In this document: positions 50,992-59,092 of the stretch, piece by piece
How positions within the stretch are numbered: position 1 is the stretch's first letter
Layout: the number at the start of each line of letters is the position of its first letter
Position numbers and translations under genes: made by a program
Assembly: GCA_036401375.1 (NCBI GenBank)
Contig: DASWVB010000004.1
Coordinates: forward strand, 1 to 64,000
Direction: 5' to 3'
DNA: 64,000 nucleotides
From: DASWUZ01 sp036401375
Lineage (GTDB): Bacteria > Acidobacteriota > Terriglobia > Terriglobales > Acidobacteriaceae
Notes under the pieces: generated by a model
What the model saw: the letters and a program-made list of their open reading frames with translations, nothing else
What the model was told of the DNA's origin: nothing
The model's database searches: none

Positions 50992-51995
50992 CTGAGCTGC
51001 CCGTCCTGCTCCTCCGCTGCCGCAGTCCGGGACTCGCTGCCAGGCAGCATGCCCGTGAAGGTCCTAAACGAACGCATCAACAGCGCTACAGAAACGCCTG
51101 CGGGCCGGCGGCGGTGCAGGTAGATCAGCGGCACATTCCCAAAATAGCTTAGCGGCCCATGCAGGACGAGGGGTTCGTAAATTCCGGCCAGGATGCGTAG
51201 ATCGAAGTCGCACGCCCATGCGGCTTTGATGGCCTGTATCACCTGCAGGGCATCGCCGCATTCGGTCATGATCACCTCGTCGACAGAGGAGCGACGGGCG
51301 ATGCTGCCGAGCCCGGATATCGTTCCGACGACCTCTTTGGGCGCCGAGCGCAGATCCGCAACCGAACCAGGCACCCGCACATATCCCGCAAACTCGTATC
51401 CGAGATCAGGACTTTGCTGTACCTGCCTGCGCACCGCGTCGGCCACCCGGTTTTCGCCGGCAATGAGGATGCGCCGTCTGCCTACTCCCTGTTTGTAGTG
51501 GCGGCTGTTGCGATAGCGCGTGCCAAGTCTTCTTACTGCGAAGACGACCGCAGTGGTAGCGACCATTACCGCTATTGCCGATGGCGGCGCCTTCCGCGCG
51601 GCGGAAAGATACAGGCCTCCGCAGACCAGCAGACCGGCCGCAAGGCACGCCTGCAGGCACAGCCTCTGCTCATTCCACGCGCCCCTGGTCCCGGTACGTG
51701 AATACAGGCCGTAATGCCAGGCTACAGAGATATTCGCGAAGACGAACCAGCCCAGACAACGAGCCGCTTCGGCTGCTGTGACTCCGAGCAGGGGCAGCCG
51801 CGAATGGGCGGTCAGATCAGACAGAGGAACATGCAGCAGCAGACGTACTGCGATCAGGGCAGCCAGGCCGAGCAGGAATAGATCCAGCAGTATCGCGAGG
51901 ATGGCCACATCATGGCGAGTGACATCCGCAAGCTTCTGCTCCATGGCCGGGCCCGATCGTTCGCCCGTTAAGTGCGTTCCGGCACGAAGTCCCAT
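50988..51995 (-). CDS. Polyprenyl-glycosylphosphotransferase-like protein lacking the catalytic domain
   Basis: A 335-residue protein matching the N-terminal half of WbaP/ExoY-type exopolysaccharide initiating transferases: four hydrophobic helices (about residues 28-165) and a Rossmann-like CoA_binding_3 domain (RRRILIAGENRVADAVRRQV, YEFAGYVRVPG, IARRSSVDEVIMT). In full-length relatives the bacterial sugar-transferase domain begins just after the equivalent of PLIYLHRRRP; here the protein ends some 45 residues later without its catalytic Lys/Asp-Glu motifs. The stop TAA overlaps the TAG of kdpE (TTAG). It may be a truncated gene or a stand-alone regulatory half. Start codon uncertain (51995 or an internal ATG). 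Confidence 0.75.
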   Translation of the reverse strand: MGLRAGTHLTGERSGPAMEQKLADVTRHDVAILAILLDLFLLGLAALIAVRLLLHVPLSDLTAHSRLPLLGVTAAEAARCLGWFVFANISVAWHYGLYSRTGTRGAWNEQRLCLQACLAAGLLVCGGLYLSAARKAPPSAIAVMVATTAVVFAVRRLGTRYRNSRHYKQGVGRRRILIAGENRVADAVRRQVQQSPDLGYEFAGYVRVPGSVADLRSAPKEVVGTISGLGSIARRSSVDEVIMTECGDALQVIQAIKAAWACDFDLRILAGIYEPLVLHGPLSYFGNVPLIYLHRRRPAGVSVALLMRSFRTFTGMLPGSESRTAAAEEQDGQLS

Positions 51996-52237
51996 GCTTG
52001 CTTCTTCACCCGCTGCCCTGGCGCCAGTCTGTGTCTTCGCCCTTGAAACAGGTGGGCGCGGACGGAGCGTCGCAGCTCATTCCGCCGGGCAAAGGAAGTC
52101 CCAACTGGCCACGATGCTAGTCCGCTGAACAAGGAATTGTAAACAGGGCAGGTGCTGTTACATTTTGTCGGCGGCAAGGAGTGTTTCGCAGGTGCGGCCG
52201 CCAGCCTTAATAGGATTACTGCGCGCCTCGTAACGCA

Positions 52238-52600
52238 CTACTTCCCCTTGGTCTTTGACGGGACCAGGGTAGGAGTTCTACCCGCAACACTAACGTGAGG
52301 AGCGCCGGCAGTTGCCTCGCTCGCGGCCGAGTTGACGGCCATCGGGCCCAGCGGTACCACCGCGCCGCCTCGCTCTGCCCGCAGCGACGGAGCCGCAGTA
52401 GTCACCGTGGAGATGGCATGCTTGAAGACCAACTGCTCGAGTTCGCCGTTTTCGAGCAGCACTGAAAATTTGTCGAAGGAGCGAATCCTGCCGTGAACGC
52501 GGACGCCGTTGACGAGGTAAATCGTCAGCGTCGCTTTATCCTTGCGCACCGAGTTGAAGTAGGTGTCCTGTACATTTTGCGCAGTCCTGCTGGCTTCCAT
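52238..52600 (-). CDS. hfq: RNA chaperone Hfq (variant with long C-terminal tail)
   Basis: A 120-residue Hfq. The Sm fold spans residues about 10-67: QDTYFNSVRKDKATLTIYLV (Sm1), VRVHGRIRSFDKFSVLLENG, and the Sm2 motif KHAISTV at 60-66. It differs from the E. coli form (e.g. FNSVRKD in place of LNALRRE), as is usual outside Proteobacteria. The ~53-residue tail is Ala/Pro/Val-rich and probably disordered. An ideal Shine-Dalgarno, AGGAGGT, precedes the ATG. It lies downstream of a crp/fnr-type gene on the same strand. Confidence 0.92.
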   Translation of the reverse strand: MEASRTAQNVQDTYFNSVRKDKATLTIYLVNGVRVHGRIRSFDKFSVLLENGELEQLVFKHAISTVTTAAPSLRAERGGAVVPLGPMAVNSAASEATAGAPHVSVAGRTPTLVPSKTKGK

Positions 52601-52606
52601 TCTCTT

Positions 52607-52613
52607 ACCTCCT
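52607..52613 (-). promoter_or_regulatory. Consensus ribosome-binding site of hfq
   Basis: AGGAGGT on the minus strand ends 6 nt before the ATG at 52600. It is among the strongest Shine-Dalgarno sequences in the window, which suggests high translation of hfq and fixes its start. Confidence 0.8.
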
Positions 52614-52742
52614 GGGCGCCGAAAGCCGCGAAGAGCGTGAACGCTACTCTCACGCGCTCGCGATACCTTACGATTTCAGAAATCAACAGCAGGTGGTGGC
52701 AGATACACTGACCGTCAAAGACAGTCACAGTACGGCAGGTGG

Positions 52743-53405
52743 TTAATCGTGCAGGATGATATTCAACAACGACTTATGTACCTTGATTCGACCGTTGTAC
52801 TCGATGAAGCCCATCTTTCTGAAACGGTTCATGAAGAAGCTCACTCGGGAGCGGGTGGTTCCGATCATCTCCGCCAGCGTCTCCTGGCTGATCTTTGGTA
52901 TCTCCACCTGGGGGTCTCCCGTCTGACCAAACTGGGCCAGCAGCAGGAGCGTGCGGGCAAGCCGCTTTTCGCTTGAGTTGAAGAGTTGATCGACCAGGTC
53001 CGCCTGTACACGCATCGAGCGGGAGACCATATATGCGATGAAGAGGCCGGAAAACGCGTGCTCCTCGTGAATGACGCGCAAAGCCTCGCTCCTCTCGATC
53101 TTGAGGATGGAACAATGGGTGATCGCCTCAGCCGTCGAGATGTAGACCGGGTTTTCTGTGGCTATCGATTCCTGTCCCACAAAGTCACCCCGGCCAAGGA
53201 TCGCCAGCGTTGCTTCCTTGCCTCTCGCGGAGGTCACAATCAGCCTTGCACGTCCCTTTTGCAGATAGAAGATAGAATGCCCTTTTTCACCTTGGGTGAA
53301 AAAGGTTTGCTTTGGATTCAGTTCTAACAGCTTTCGTCCGACGCCAGCTTCGCTCAGGAACTCGCCTACGTCAAAAGTCTTCTGAATTTTGGACGTACTC
53401 ATCAT
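52743..53405 (-). CDS. Crp/Fnr-family transcriptional regulator
   Basis: A 220-residue regulator. The cyclic-nucleotide-binding fold spans residues about 20-140 (FFTQGEKGHSIFYLQKGRAR, VGQESIATENPVYISTAEAI), followed by the long dimer helix and a winged HTH with ISQETLAEMIGTTRSRVSFF as recognition helix. The Cys residues that bind the Fe-S cluster in Fnr are absent. The Arg-Ser cAMP contact of true CRP is not evident either, so the ligand is unknown. Two adjacent ATGs (53405, 53402) can start it. A perfect 8-bp hairpin lies 53 bp upstream. Confidence 0.88.
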   Translation of the reverse strand: MMSTSKIQKTFDVGEFLSEAGVGRKLLELNPKQTFFTQGEKGHSIFYLQKGRARLIVTSARGKEATLAILGRGDFVGQESIATENPVYISTAEAITHCSILKIERSEALRVIHEEHAFSGLFIAYMVSRSMRVQADLVDQLFNSSEKRLARTLLLLAQFGQTGDPQVEIPKISQETLAEMIGTTRSRVSFFMNRFRKMGFIEYNGRIKVHKSLLNIILHD

Positions 53406-53702
53406 TTTTTGCCTGCTCTATCTTTACCGGGGAGGTGCAACGATCTTACCACCGATCATTCGCGCTCTCGCGCGAATCAGGTGGCAGACGGACGCTGGAT
53501 TACTCAGAGCTGGAGCGGGTTGAGCTATATTGCACAGTCATTGTTCGCTAACTCAACCTAAGCGTCTCGCATGCGCCTTAACGCTTTCCTTGTTCTCAGA
53601 TAAGCGTGAAGACTCGGCGGCTGGCCGTTCTGGCCAGCCCTCGGAGCGCATGCATGCAACAGATGTGGCGAAGCAGGAGAATGGCTTTGCGGGGGAGTCT
53701 CC
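53406..53702. other. Intergenic region upstream of the Crp/Fnr regulator
   Basis: 297 bp without a supported gene. It holds a perfect inverted repeat, ATTCGCGC-TCTC-GCGCGAAT (53458-53477), in the promoter region of the Crp/Fnr gene, a good candidate operator. Around 53622-53640 there is a CCAG-rich short dyad (GGCTGGCCGTTCTGGCCAGCC) of unclear role. Confidence 0.45.
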
Positions 53703-54404
53703 CTAGAAGTGGTGAAGTTTCTCTTCCAGAGGCTGCTCTAACGGGCGATTCACCTCGCGCTCGAGCGAACGGCTCACAAGGTCTCTCGATCCCAACCCCA
53801 CGGCCAGGGCGAGGGCGAGCACGATGCCGCCGAAGAGTATGCCGAACGCCAGGTCGACGATCAGGCCGCCGATGGCGAGGTGATCAAGAACCATGGCCGT
53901 GGTCAGAACGAGTACCAGCCACTTCACCCCGGTAGCAAGCAGGCTGGCATATTGCAGCTTCATATTGACTGCACCTATCAGCACGCTTCTAGATAGAAAA
54001 CGCGCCACGATACTGCCAACGAATAAAAGCACGATCGCGCCAACCACCTTGGGAACGTAAGCCAGTATATAAGGAGCTAAAGACGAGTCATAAGATGCAT
54101 CGAATGCAGTCAGGCCGATCAGGATGCCGATCACAATACAGCCCCAGAACACAGAGCGCGAGACGAGCGAGGTAGGCGTGTGATTCGGAGACCATTCTGC
54201 TATCGACGTCGAGCCGCTGCTCACACGACGATCAAACTTCATTGCGGTCAGAACTCGGCGCACCAGCAGCGCAAGAAGCCAGCCGATCAACGCGGAGAGC
54301 AGCAGGGCGAGTACAAATGCGAGAATTGCCGGTAAGAGCTGCGCGATCTTATTGACTACTCTGTCCATCGACTCTTCCAGCGACTGCCCAACGTTATTCC
54401 ACAT
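53703..54404 (-). CDS. MscS-related membrane protein with conserved TM-helix repeats
   Basis: A 233-residue inner-membrane protein with about five transmembrane segments and two or three copies of the 'conserved TM helix' repeat found in small MscS-like and CmpX-type proteins (LLPAILAFVLALLLSALIGW, then YVPKVVGAIVLLFVGSIVAR). The last part, LAFGILFGGIVLALALAVGL, is the pore-lining-like helix, followed by a short amphipathic tail; the usual MscS beta-domain is missing. The ATG at 54404 is used; the frame is open to 54428. It follows the glgE operon genes by 58 bp, consistent with osmotic-stress physiology. Confidence 0.8.
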   Translation of the reverse strand: MWNNVGQSLEESMDRVVNKIAQLLPAILAFVLALLLSALIGWLLALLVRRVLTAMKFDRRVSSGSTSIAEWSPNHTPTSLVSRSVFWGCIVIGILIGLTAFDASYDSSLAPYILAYVPKVVGAIVLLFVGSIVARFLSRSVLIGAVNMKLQYASLLATGVKWLVLVLTTAMVLDHLAIGGLIVDLAFGILFGGIVLALALAVGLGSRDLVSRSLEREVNRPLEQPLEEKLHHF

Positions 54405-54461
54405 GATCTTTTCCTTTGTAGAGTCCACTCAGCTGTTGCCTGCCGTTATGTCACGGGTGCG

Positions 54462-55742
54462 CTATGGGTTGAATCTATCCGGCCATCGCCACCGGGAGAC
54501 GAAGTAGGGCTTCTCGTCCTCGTAAACTTTAGCCAGCTTCTCGACGCGTTGCTCGGCGGCGAATGCGTCCAGATTCGCGATCTCCTGCGCGTAAGAAGCG
54601 ACCCAGCCCAGGTACAACGGAGTAAGTGCTCCAAGTAGATGAGTGCGGCTCAATGTTCTAAGTCGATAAGCAAGCGCGAAATCGTAGATGATTCTCGCCC
54701 AGAGCGCGTCCGGTATGCGGAACTGCTCCGGAGTTAAGCGTCCGAGCCGCTTGATCTCGAGGAGTGTGACTGGCGGCAATACCAGCGCCCACACCTGCTG
54801 CAGGTTTCGCGATCCAAGGTTGAACGCCTCGAGCATCGACCGCACATCGAGCGCGCCTGCAGACTTGGCACCTGGATCGATACGATCCACTGTTGCCCCC
54901 AGCGTCAGCCCGGCCTGTGAGCCACGCACACGCTGCCAGACAACGGGATTTCTCTCGGCATCGTTGAAGATCGAGCCCACCAGCAGACCCAGAACAGTTG
55001 GCAGATCGAGACCCTCGTTCTGCGCACCATGCCTGCCGTCCAGGTGCACCTGAGCCACGATGCTGTCGCTCAGCGCGGCCTCGGTCGCGGGCCAGATCGC
55101 AGCCTGGTCGTCTTCAACTTCCGTGCCCCGGGCACGCCGGCGACCCAGTCGAGTCAGCAGCGAGGTTGTGACTCCAAAGTCGGGGCCCAGCGGATATCGA
55201 ACCCTGCGGCCATACAGAGCGCGGCTGAGCGGGTACAGGATGCCGCTGTTCAGAAGCCCCTCGAACTTGCTGGGCGCATACAGTGGCATGGTCAGCTCAG
55301 CGCGCCCGTCCATTAAGGGCTCGAGGAGCAGCGTGATCGAGTGCACATCAAATGCGGCAAGGTCAGGTGAAAGGATGGCGCACGCGCCGGCGCCCATCTG
55401 TATGGCCAGGTCCGCGAGGCGAGCGTAAGCCGGTGCAAGACCTAGCCAGGGAACCGTCGATGCCGCTCCGTGACTTAGCGTGTATTCGACGGCACGAAGC
55501 GAACCGAGTTCTCCCGCCGGCTCTGACAAGGTCGACAGCTCACCCGTACCTTCAATTCCGGGATAGGCGACCACACACCTTATAGATGGATGAGTAGAGC
55601 GAAACTCGTCGCGGATGTCGGCGACGCGCTCATGCAGCAGTGTTCCCTGCGTAGGTGCCGGAACCCCGATGAGTACGTCGGCTGAGCCAGCTGTGTCACC
55701 GGAGGGTCGAGTCTCTTGTGCTGCTTCGAGATTAGCCATCAA
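54462..55742 (-). CDS. Probable GT-A glycosyltransferase-like protein of the trehalose/glucan operon
   Basis: A 426-residue protein of unclear exact family. The N-terminal half has a nucleotide-sugar-transferase-like layout (ADVLIGVPAPTQGTLLHERV; AILSPDLAAFDVHSITLLLE; YPLGPDFGVTTSLLTRLGRR), reminiscent of GT2/GT78/GT81-type enzymes such as mannosylglycerate or glucosylglycerate synthases; the C-terminal half is helical. Canonical DXD residues cannot be placed with certainty. It lies 22 bp after the treS-maltokinase fusion gene and 58 bp before the MscS-related gene, so a role in compatible-solute synthesis under osmotic stress is plausible. The assignment is inference. Confidence 0.6.
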   Translation of the reverse strand: MMANLEAAQETRPSGDTAGSADVLIGVPAPTQGTLLHERVADIRDEFRSTHPSIRCVVAYPGIEGTGELSTLSEPAGELGSLRAVEYTLSHGAASTVPWLGLAPAYARLADLAIQMGAGACAILSPDLAAFDVHSITLLLEPLMDGRAELTMPLYAPSKFEGLLNSGILYPLSRALYGRRVRYPLGPDFGVTTSLLTRLGRRRARGTEVEDDQAAIWPATEAALSDSIVAQVHLDGRHGAQNEGLDLPTVLGLLVGSIFNDAERNPVVWQRVRGSQAGLTLGATVDRIDPGAKSAGALDVRSMLEAFNLGSRNLQQVWALVLPPVTLLEIKRLGRLTPEQFRIPDALWARIIYDFALAYRLRTLSRTHLLGALTPLYLGWVASYAQEIANLDAFAAEQRVEKLAKVYEDEKPYFVSRWRWPDRFNP

Positions 55743-55764
55743 TCCTTTTCTTTCAGCGAAGCTG

Positions 55765-58700
55765 CTATTCCGAGAGCGAGAGTATTCCCTTGATCGGGAT
55801 ACCTACCCACGCCGGCCGGTTGTTTAATTCATAAGTCAATTCGTAAAGCGCCTTATCGAGCACGTATCCATCAAGCATCTTCTGGAAGGCTTGCGGCTCT
55901 TCTGGTACTACATCGGATCCAGCGACCGTCTCGCGATAGGCACGTAGAAACTCTGCACCCACAGCCTCATCCCACAGCCTCGCCCACGGCTCCAGCTGCT
56001 CGTAGTCTTCAGGACGGCGGCTCGTGTACTTCATCAGCGCCGCGAACGCCGCGTACGTGAAAGAACGCAGCATGCCCGCTACGTCCTTGAGCGGTGATTG
56101 CTTCGCCCTGCGCTCTGCCAGGGTCCGCGCCGGCTCACCCTCAAAGTCAAGGATGACAAAGTCTGACCGCACCCGCAGCACCTGCCCAAGGTGGTAGTCC
56201 CCATGCACTCGCGTCTTCAGGGTACGAACGTCGAGGGCGCCTAGCTGCCGCAGCCTGTCGAAGATGATTCTCCGTCGGCTCAATACAAGGCCGGCTGACT
56301 CGACGACGTCGTCCGGCAGCTGCGAGAGACTCTCCTTTAAAAGGTCAAATGAGATGGCCGCATGATCCACGAGGTCTTTGCCAAGCGATTGGAAGTCTTC
56401 GGGAGTAAAAACAACGGGCGAAAAGGCCTCGTTCGATGATGGCCTTGCGAGCGCAAGGTGTAACTCACCAGTACGACGTCCTAGTACCGCCGCCGCATCA
56501 AGGTAAATGCCTGCATGCTCGCGCGCGACCTGCTCGCGAAAGGCTGCACTCGCCGGCATGACGGAGTGCGCGCAAGCCTCGTAGTAACGGTCGAGCTCTT
56601 CGAGTGTCCATTGCCAGCCGTCTCCCTCGTTGGACACTAACCCTTGCAGCATTGCAAACGTCTGTGTCCTGTCCGCGTCGCTCGCCGGAGTTATAGCACC
56701 CGTGAGCTCGTGGGCGCGGTACTCTATAGCTCCACCAAAAGGGGCTGTATGAGCGAAGGTAGTAAATTCCGTCAGGTATTTACCTATCTCGGTATCGGGA
56801 TTGGGCCCAGCCTGTTGCCGGCGGAACAGCTTCATGATGAGGCGGTCGCTAAAGAAGATAGAGGTATTGCTTTGCTCAGCCGAGCCTCGCCTGGCCTGCA
56901 ACAACTCCGGTTGGGGTCCCTCTAAGCTCTCCAGGATGCTGCTCCGCAAACCACGGATCACGCCGTTCCGAGTCGGTATCTCGGAGGACTGTTCCATCAT
57001 GCTGAGCAGAGCCTTGCAGCAGCGATCGTCGAAGATCCCATCATGCAGGACGCCAAGTCCCGAGGGAAGGTTTAGCAGCGTCAGGATTGCGCCTGAACTG
57101 TGTGCCCGCAGGTTATCCATGTCGCCGCCAGATGTGGTGGCGAGCGGCAACAGGTAGGTGTCCGGCGCGCCCGCACTATAGCTGACCTCGACCAGCGCCA
57201 ACGCAAACTGTTCCGCCGCACAAGTGCCCCAATCAATGATCTTTGTGTCTTTGATCTTGCGTGACTTTCCACCATACCAGCGCTGACGCTGTATATACTC
57301 CGGCAATATTTCCGCTTCTATCCTGCTCGCGTTCTCTCCGTCGAGCAGTCCCTCCCAGTCCGCGAGTCCGGAGACATGAAGACTTGTACCGTCGATCGGC
57401 TCCGCTGGTACCTCCTTTTCGGGCGCGGGCCGCAGTTCCAGCCATAAAAAGCCATATGGCCCGAGAGTAAGTGGATATGGCTGGCTGGTAATTGGAGGAA
57501 ACTCCACGTAGCCGAGCATTTCTACCGGTATCTTGCACTCCAATCCAGGTAGGTCAAGCTGCACCGGCTGAGCAAAGCGGGAGAGGTTCGCGACGCAAAG
57601 CACCTGCTCACCTTCAAACTCGCGGATGTAAGCTAATATCTTCCGGTTAGCGGGATTAAGGAACTTTAATGACCCCCGGCCAAAGACGCGGAAGAGCTTG
57701 CGGAGCGCAATCATGTTGCGCATCCAGTTCAGCAGCGAGGACTGGTCGCTCTGCTGCGCCTCTACATTAATTGCCTCGTAGCCCCACACCGGATCCATGA
57801 CGACGGGACTATAGAGGCGAGCAGGATTTGCGCGCGAAAACCCCGCGTTGCGGTCCCCTGACCACTGCATCGGAGTGCGCACTCCGTTCCGGTCTCCCAG
57901 GTAGATGTTGTCGCCCATTCCAATCTCGTCGCCGTAGTAGATGATCGGAGTTCCGGGAAAGGAAAATAGCAGACTATTGAGTAACTCGATACGACGCCGG
58001 TTATTATCGACCAGCGGAGCGAGGCGGCGACGAATACCTATGTTAATCCGCATGCGCGGATCAGCGCTGTAGGCCAAGTACATATAATCGCGCTCGTCGT
58101 CCGTGACCATCTCGAGCGTCAATTCATCATGATTTCTGAGGAAGAGGCCCCATTGGCAGTTATCTGGAATATCCGGCGTCTGGGCCATGATGTCAGTGAT
58201 GGGCAACCGGTCCTCCTGACGCAGCGCCATGTAAATGCGGGGCATCAGCGGAAAGTGGAAGGCCATGTGACACTCGTCACCATCGCCGAAGTAGGGGCGG
58301 ACGTCCGTCGGCCACTGGTTGGCTTCAGCGAGTATCAGCCGGCTTCCATATTCGGCATCTATCTCCGCACGAATTCGCTTCATTACAGCATGCGTCTCCG
58401 GCAGGTTTTCGCACGTAGTACCTTCGCGCTCTACCAGGTACGGGATTGCGTCGATGCGCAGCCCGTCGACGCCCATATCGAGCCAGTGCCGCATCACCTT
58501 GATAACTTCTTCAATCACCCGCGGATGATCGTAGTTAAGGTCAGGCTGGTGAGAGAAGAACCTGTGCCAGTAGTAGGCCTTCGCGACCGGGTCCCAGGTC
58601 CAGTTCGACTTCTCAGTGTCGGTGAAGATGATGCGTGCGTCGGAGTACTTCTGATCCGTATCGCTCCACACATAAAAATCGCGCTCCGAAGAGCCAGGAG

Positions 58701-59055
58701 GAGCAAGTCTAGCCGCTTGAAACCAGGGATGCTGGTCCGAGGTGTGGTTGATAACCAGCTCGATCATCACCTGAAGACCGCGGTCATGCGCCGCCTCCAG
58801 AAATGCCTTAAAATCATCCAGCGTGCCATAGCTGGGATTTACACCTATATAGTCCTGAATGTCGTAGCCGTCGTCGCGCAACGGCGACGGGAAGAAGGGC
58901 AGCAGCCAGATGCAGGTTACGCCCAGATCCTGCAGGTAATCGAGCTTGGTAAGCAGCCCTGGAAAATCACCGATGCCATCGTTGTTGCTGTCAGCGAATG
59001 CACGGACGTGTAACTCATAAATGATGGCGTCCTTGTACCAGAGCGGATCAGACAT
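55765..59055 (-). CDS. treS: Trehalose synthase fused to maltokinase (TreS-Pep2)
   Basis: A 1096-residue fusion. Residues about 1-560 are a GH13 trehalose synthase: WYKDAIIYELHVRAFADSNN, GLRIDAIPYLVEREG (nucleophile Asp), LILAEANQWPTD (acid/base Glu) and LRNHDELTLEMVTDDE. Residues about 600-1096 are a maltokinase, with RQRWYGGKSRKIKDT, the metal-binding HGDYHLGQVL and ILDFEGEPARTLAERR. It isomerises trehalose to maltose and phosphorylates maltose to maltose 1-phosphate, the GlgE donor. The ATG at 59055 begins the usual SDPLWYKD start; ATGs at 59088 and 59103 would extend it. Confidence 0.95.
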   Translation of the reverse strand: MSDPLWYKDAIIYELHVRAFADSNNDGIGDFPGLLTKLDYLQDLGVTCIWLLPFFPSPLRDDGYDIQDYIGVNPSYGTLDDFKAFLEAAHDRGLQVMIELVINHTSDQHPWFQAARLAPPGSSERDFYVWSDTDQKYSDARIIFTDTEKSNWTWDPVAKAYYWHRFFSHQPDLNYDHPRVIEEVIKVMRHWLDMGVDGLRIDAIPYLVEREGTTCENLPETHAVMKRIRAEIDAEYGSRLILAEANQWPTDVRPYFGDGDECHMAFHFPLMPRIYMALRQEDRLPITDIMAQTPDIPDNCQWGLFLRNHDELTLEMVTDDERDYMYLAYSADPRMRINIGIRRRLAPLVDNNRRRIELLNSLLFSFPGTPIIYYGDEIGMGDNIYLGDRNGVRTPMQWSGDRNAGFSRANPARLYSPVVMDPVWGYEAINVEAQQSDQSSLLNWMRNMIALRKLFRVFGRGSLKFLNPANRKILAYIREFEGEQVLCVANLSRFAQPVQLDLPGLECKIPVEMLGYVEFPPITSQPYPLTLGPYGFLWLELRPAPEKEVPAEPIDGTSLHVSGLADWEGLLDGENASRIEAEILPEYIQRQRWYGGKSRKIKDTKIIDWGTCAAEQFALALVEVSYSAGAPDTYLLPLATTSGGDMDNLRAHSSGAILTLLNLPSGLGVLHDGIFDDRCCKALLSMMEQSSEIPTRNGVIRGLRSSILESLEGPQPELLQARRGSAEQSNTSIFFSDRLIMKLFRRQQAGPNPDTEIGKYLTEFTTFAHTAPFGGAIEYRAHELTGAITPASDADRTQTFAMLQGLVSNEGDGWQWTLEELDRYYEACAHSVMPASAAFREQVAREHAGIYLDAAAVLGRRTGELHLALARPSSNEAFSPVVFTPEDFQSLGKDLVDHAAISFDLLKESLSQLPDDVVESAGLVLSRRRIIFDRLRQLGALDVRTLKTRVHGDYHLGQVLRVRSDFVILDFEGEPARTLAERRAKQSPLKDVAGMLRSFTYAAFAALMKYTSRRPEDYEQLEPWARLWDEAVGAEFLRAYRETVAGSDVVPEEPQAFQKMLDGYVLDKALYELTYELNNRPAWVGIPIKGILSLSE

Positions 59056-59092
59056 GCTGCCCGCCTGCTTCAGACGCCGCTTTTCCATCGGG

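Noticed and set aside
58129..59013. Plus-strand open frame (294 codons) opposite treS
   Set aside because: No domain, inside a certain GH13 gene on the other strand.
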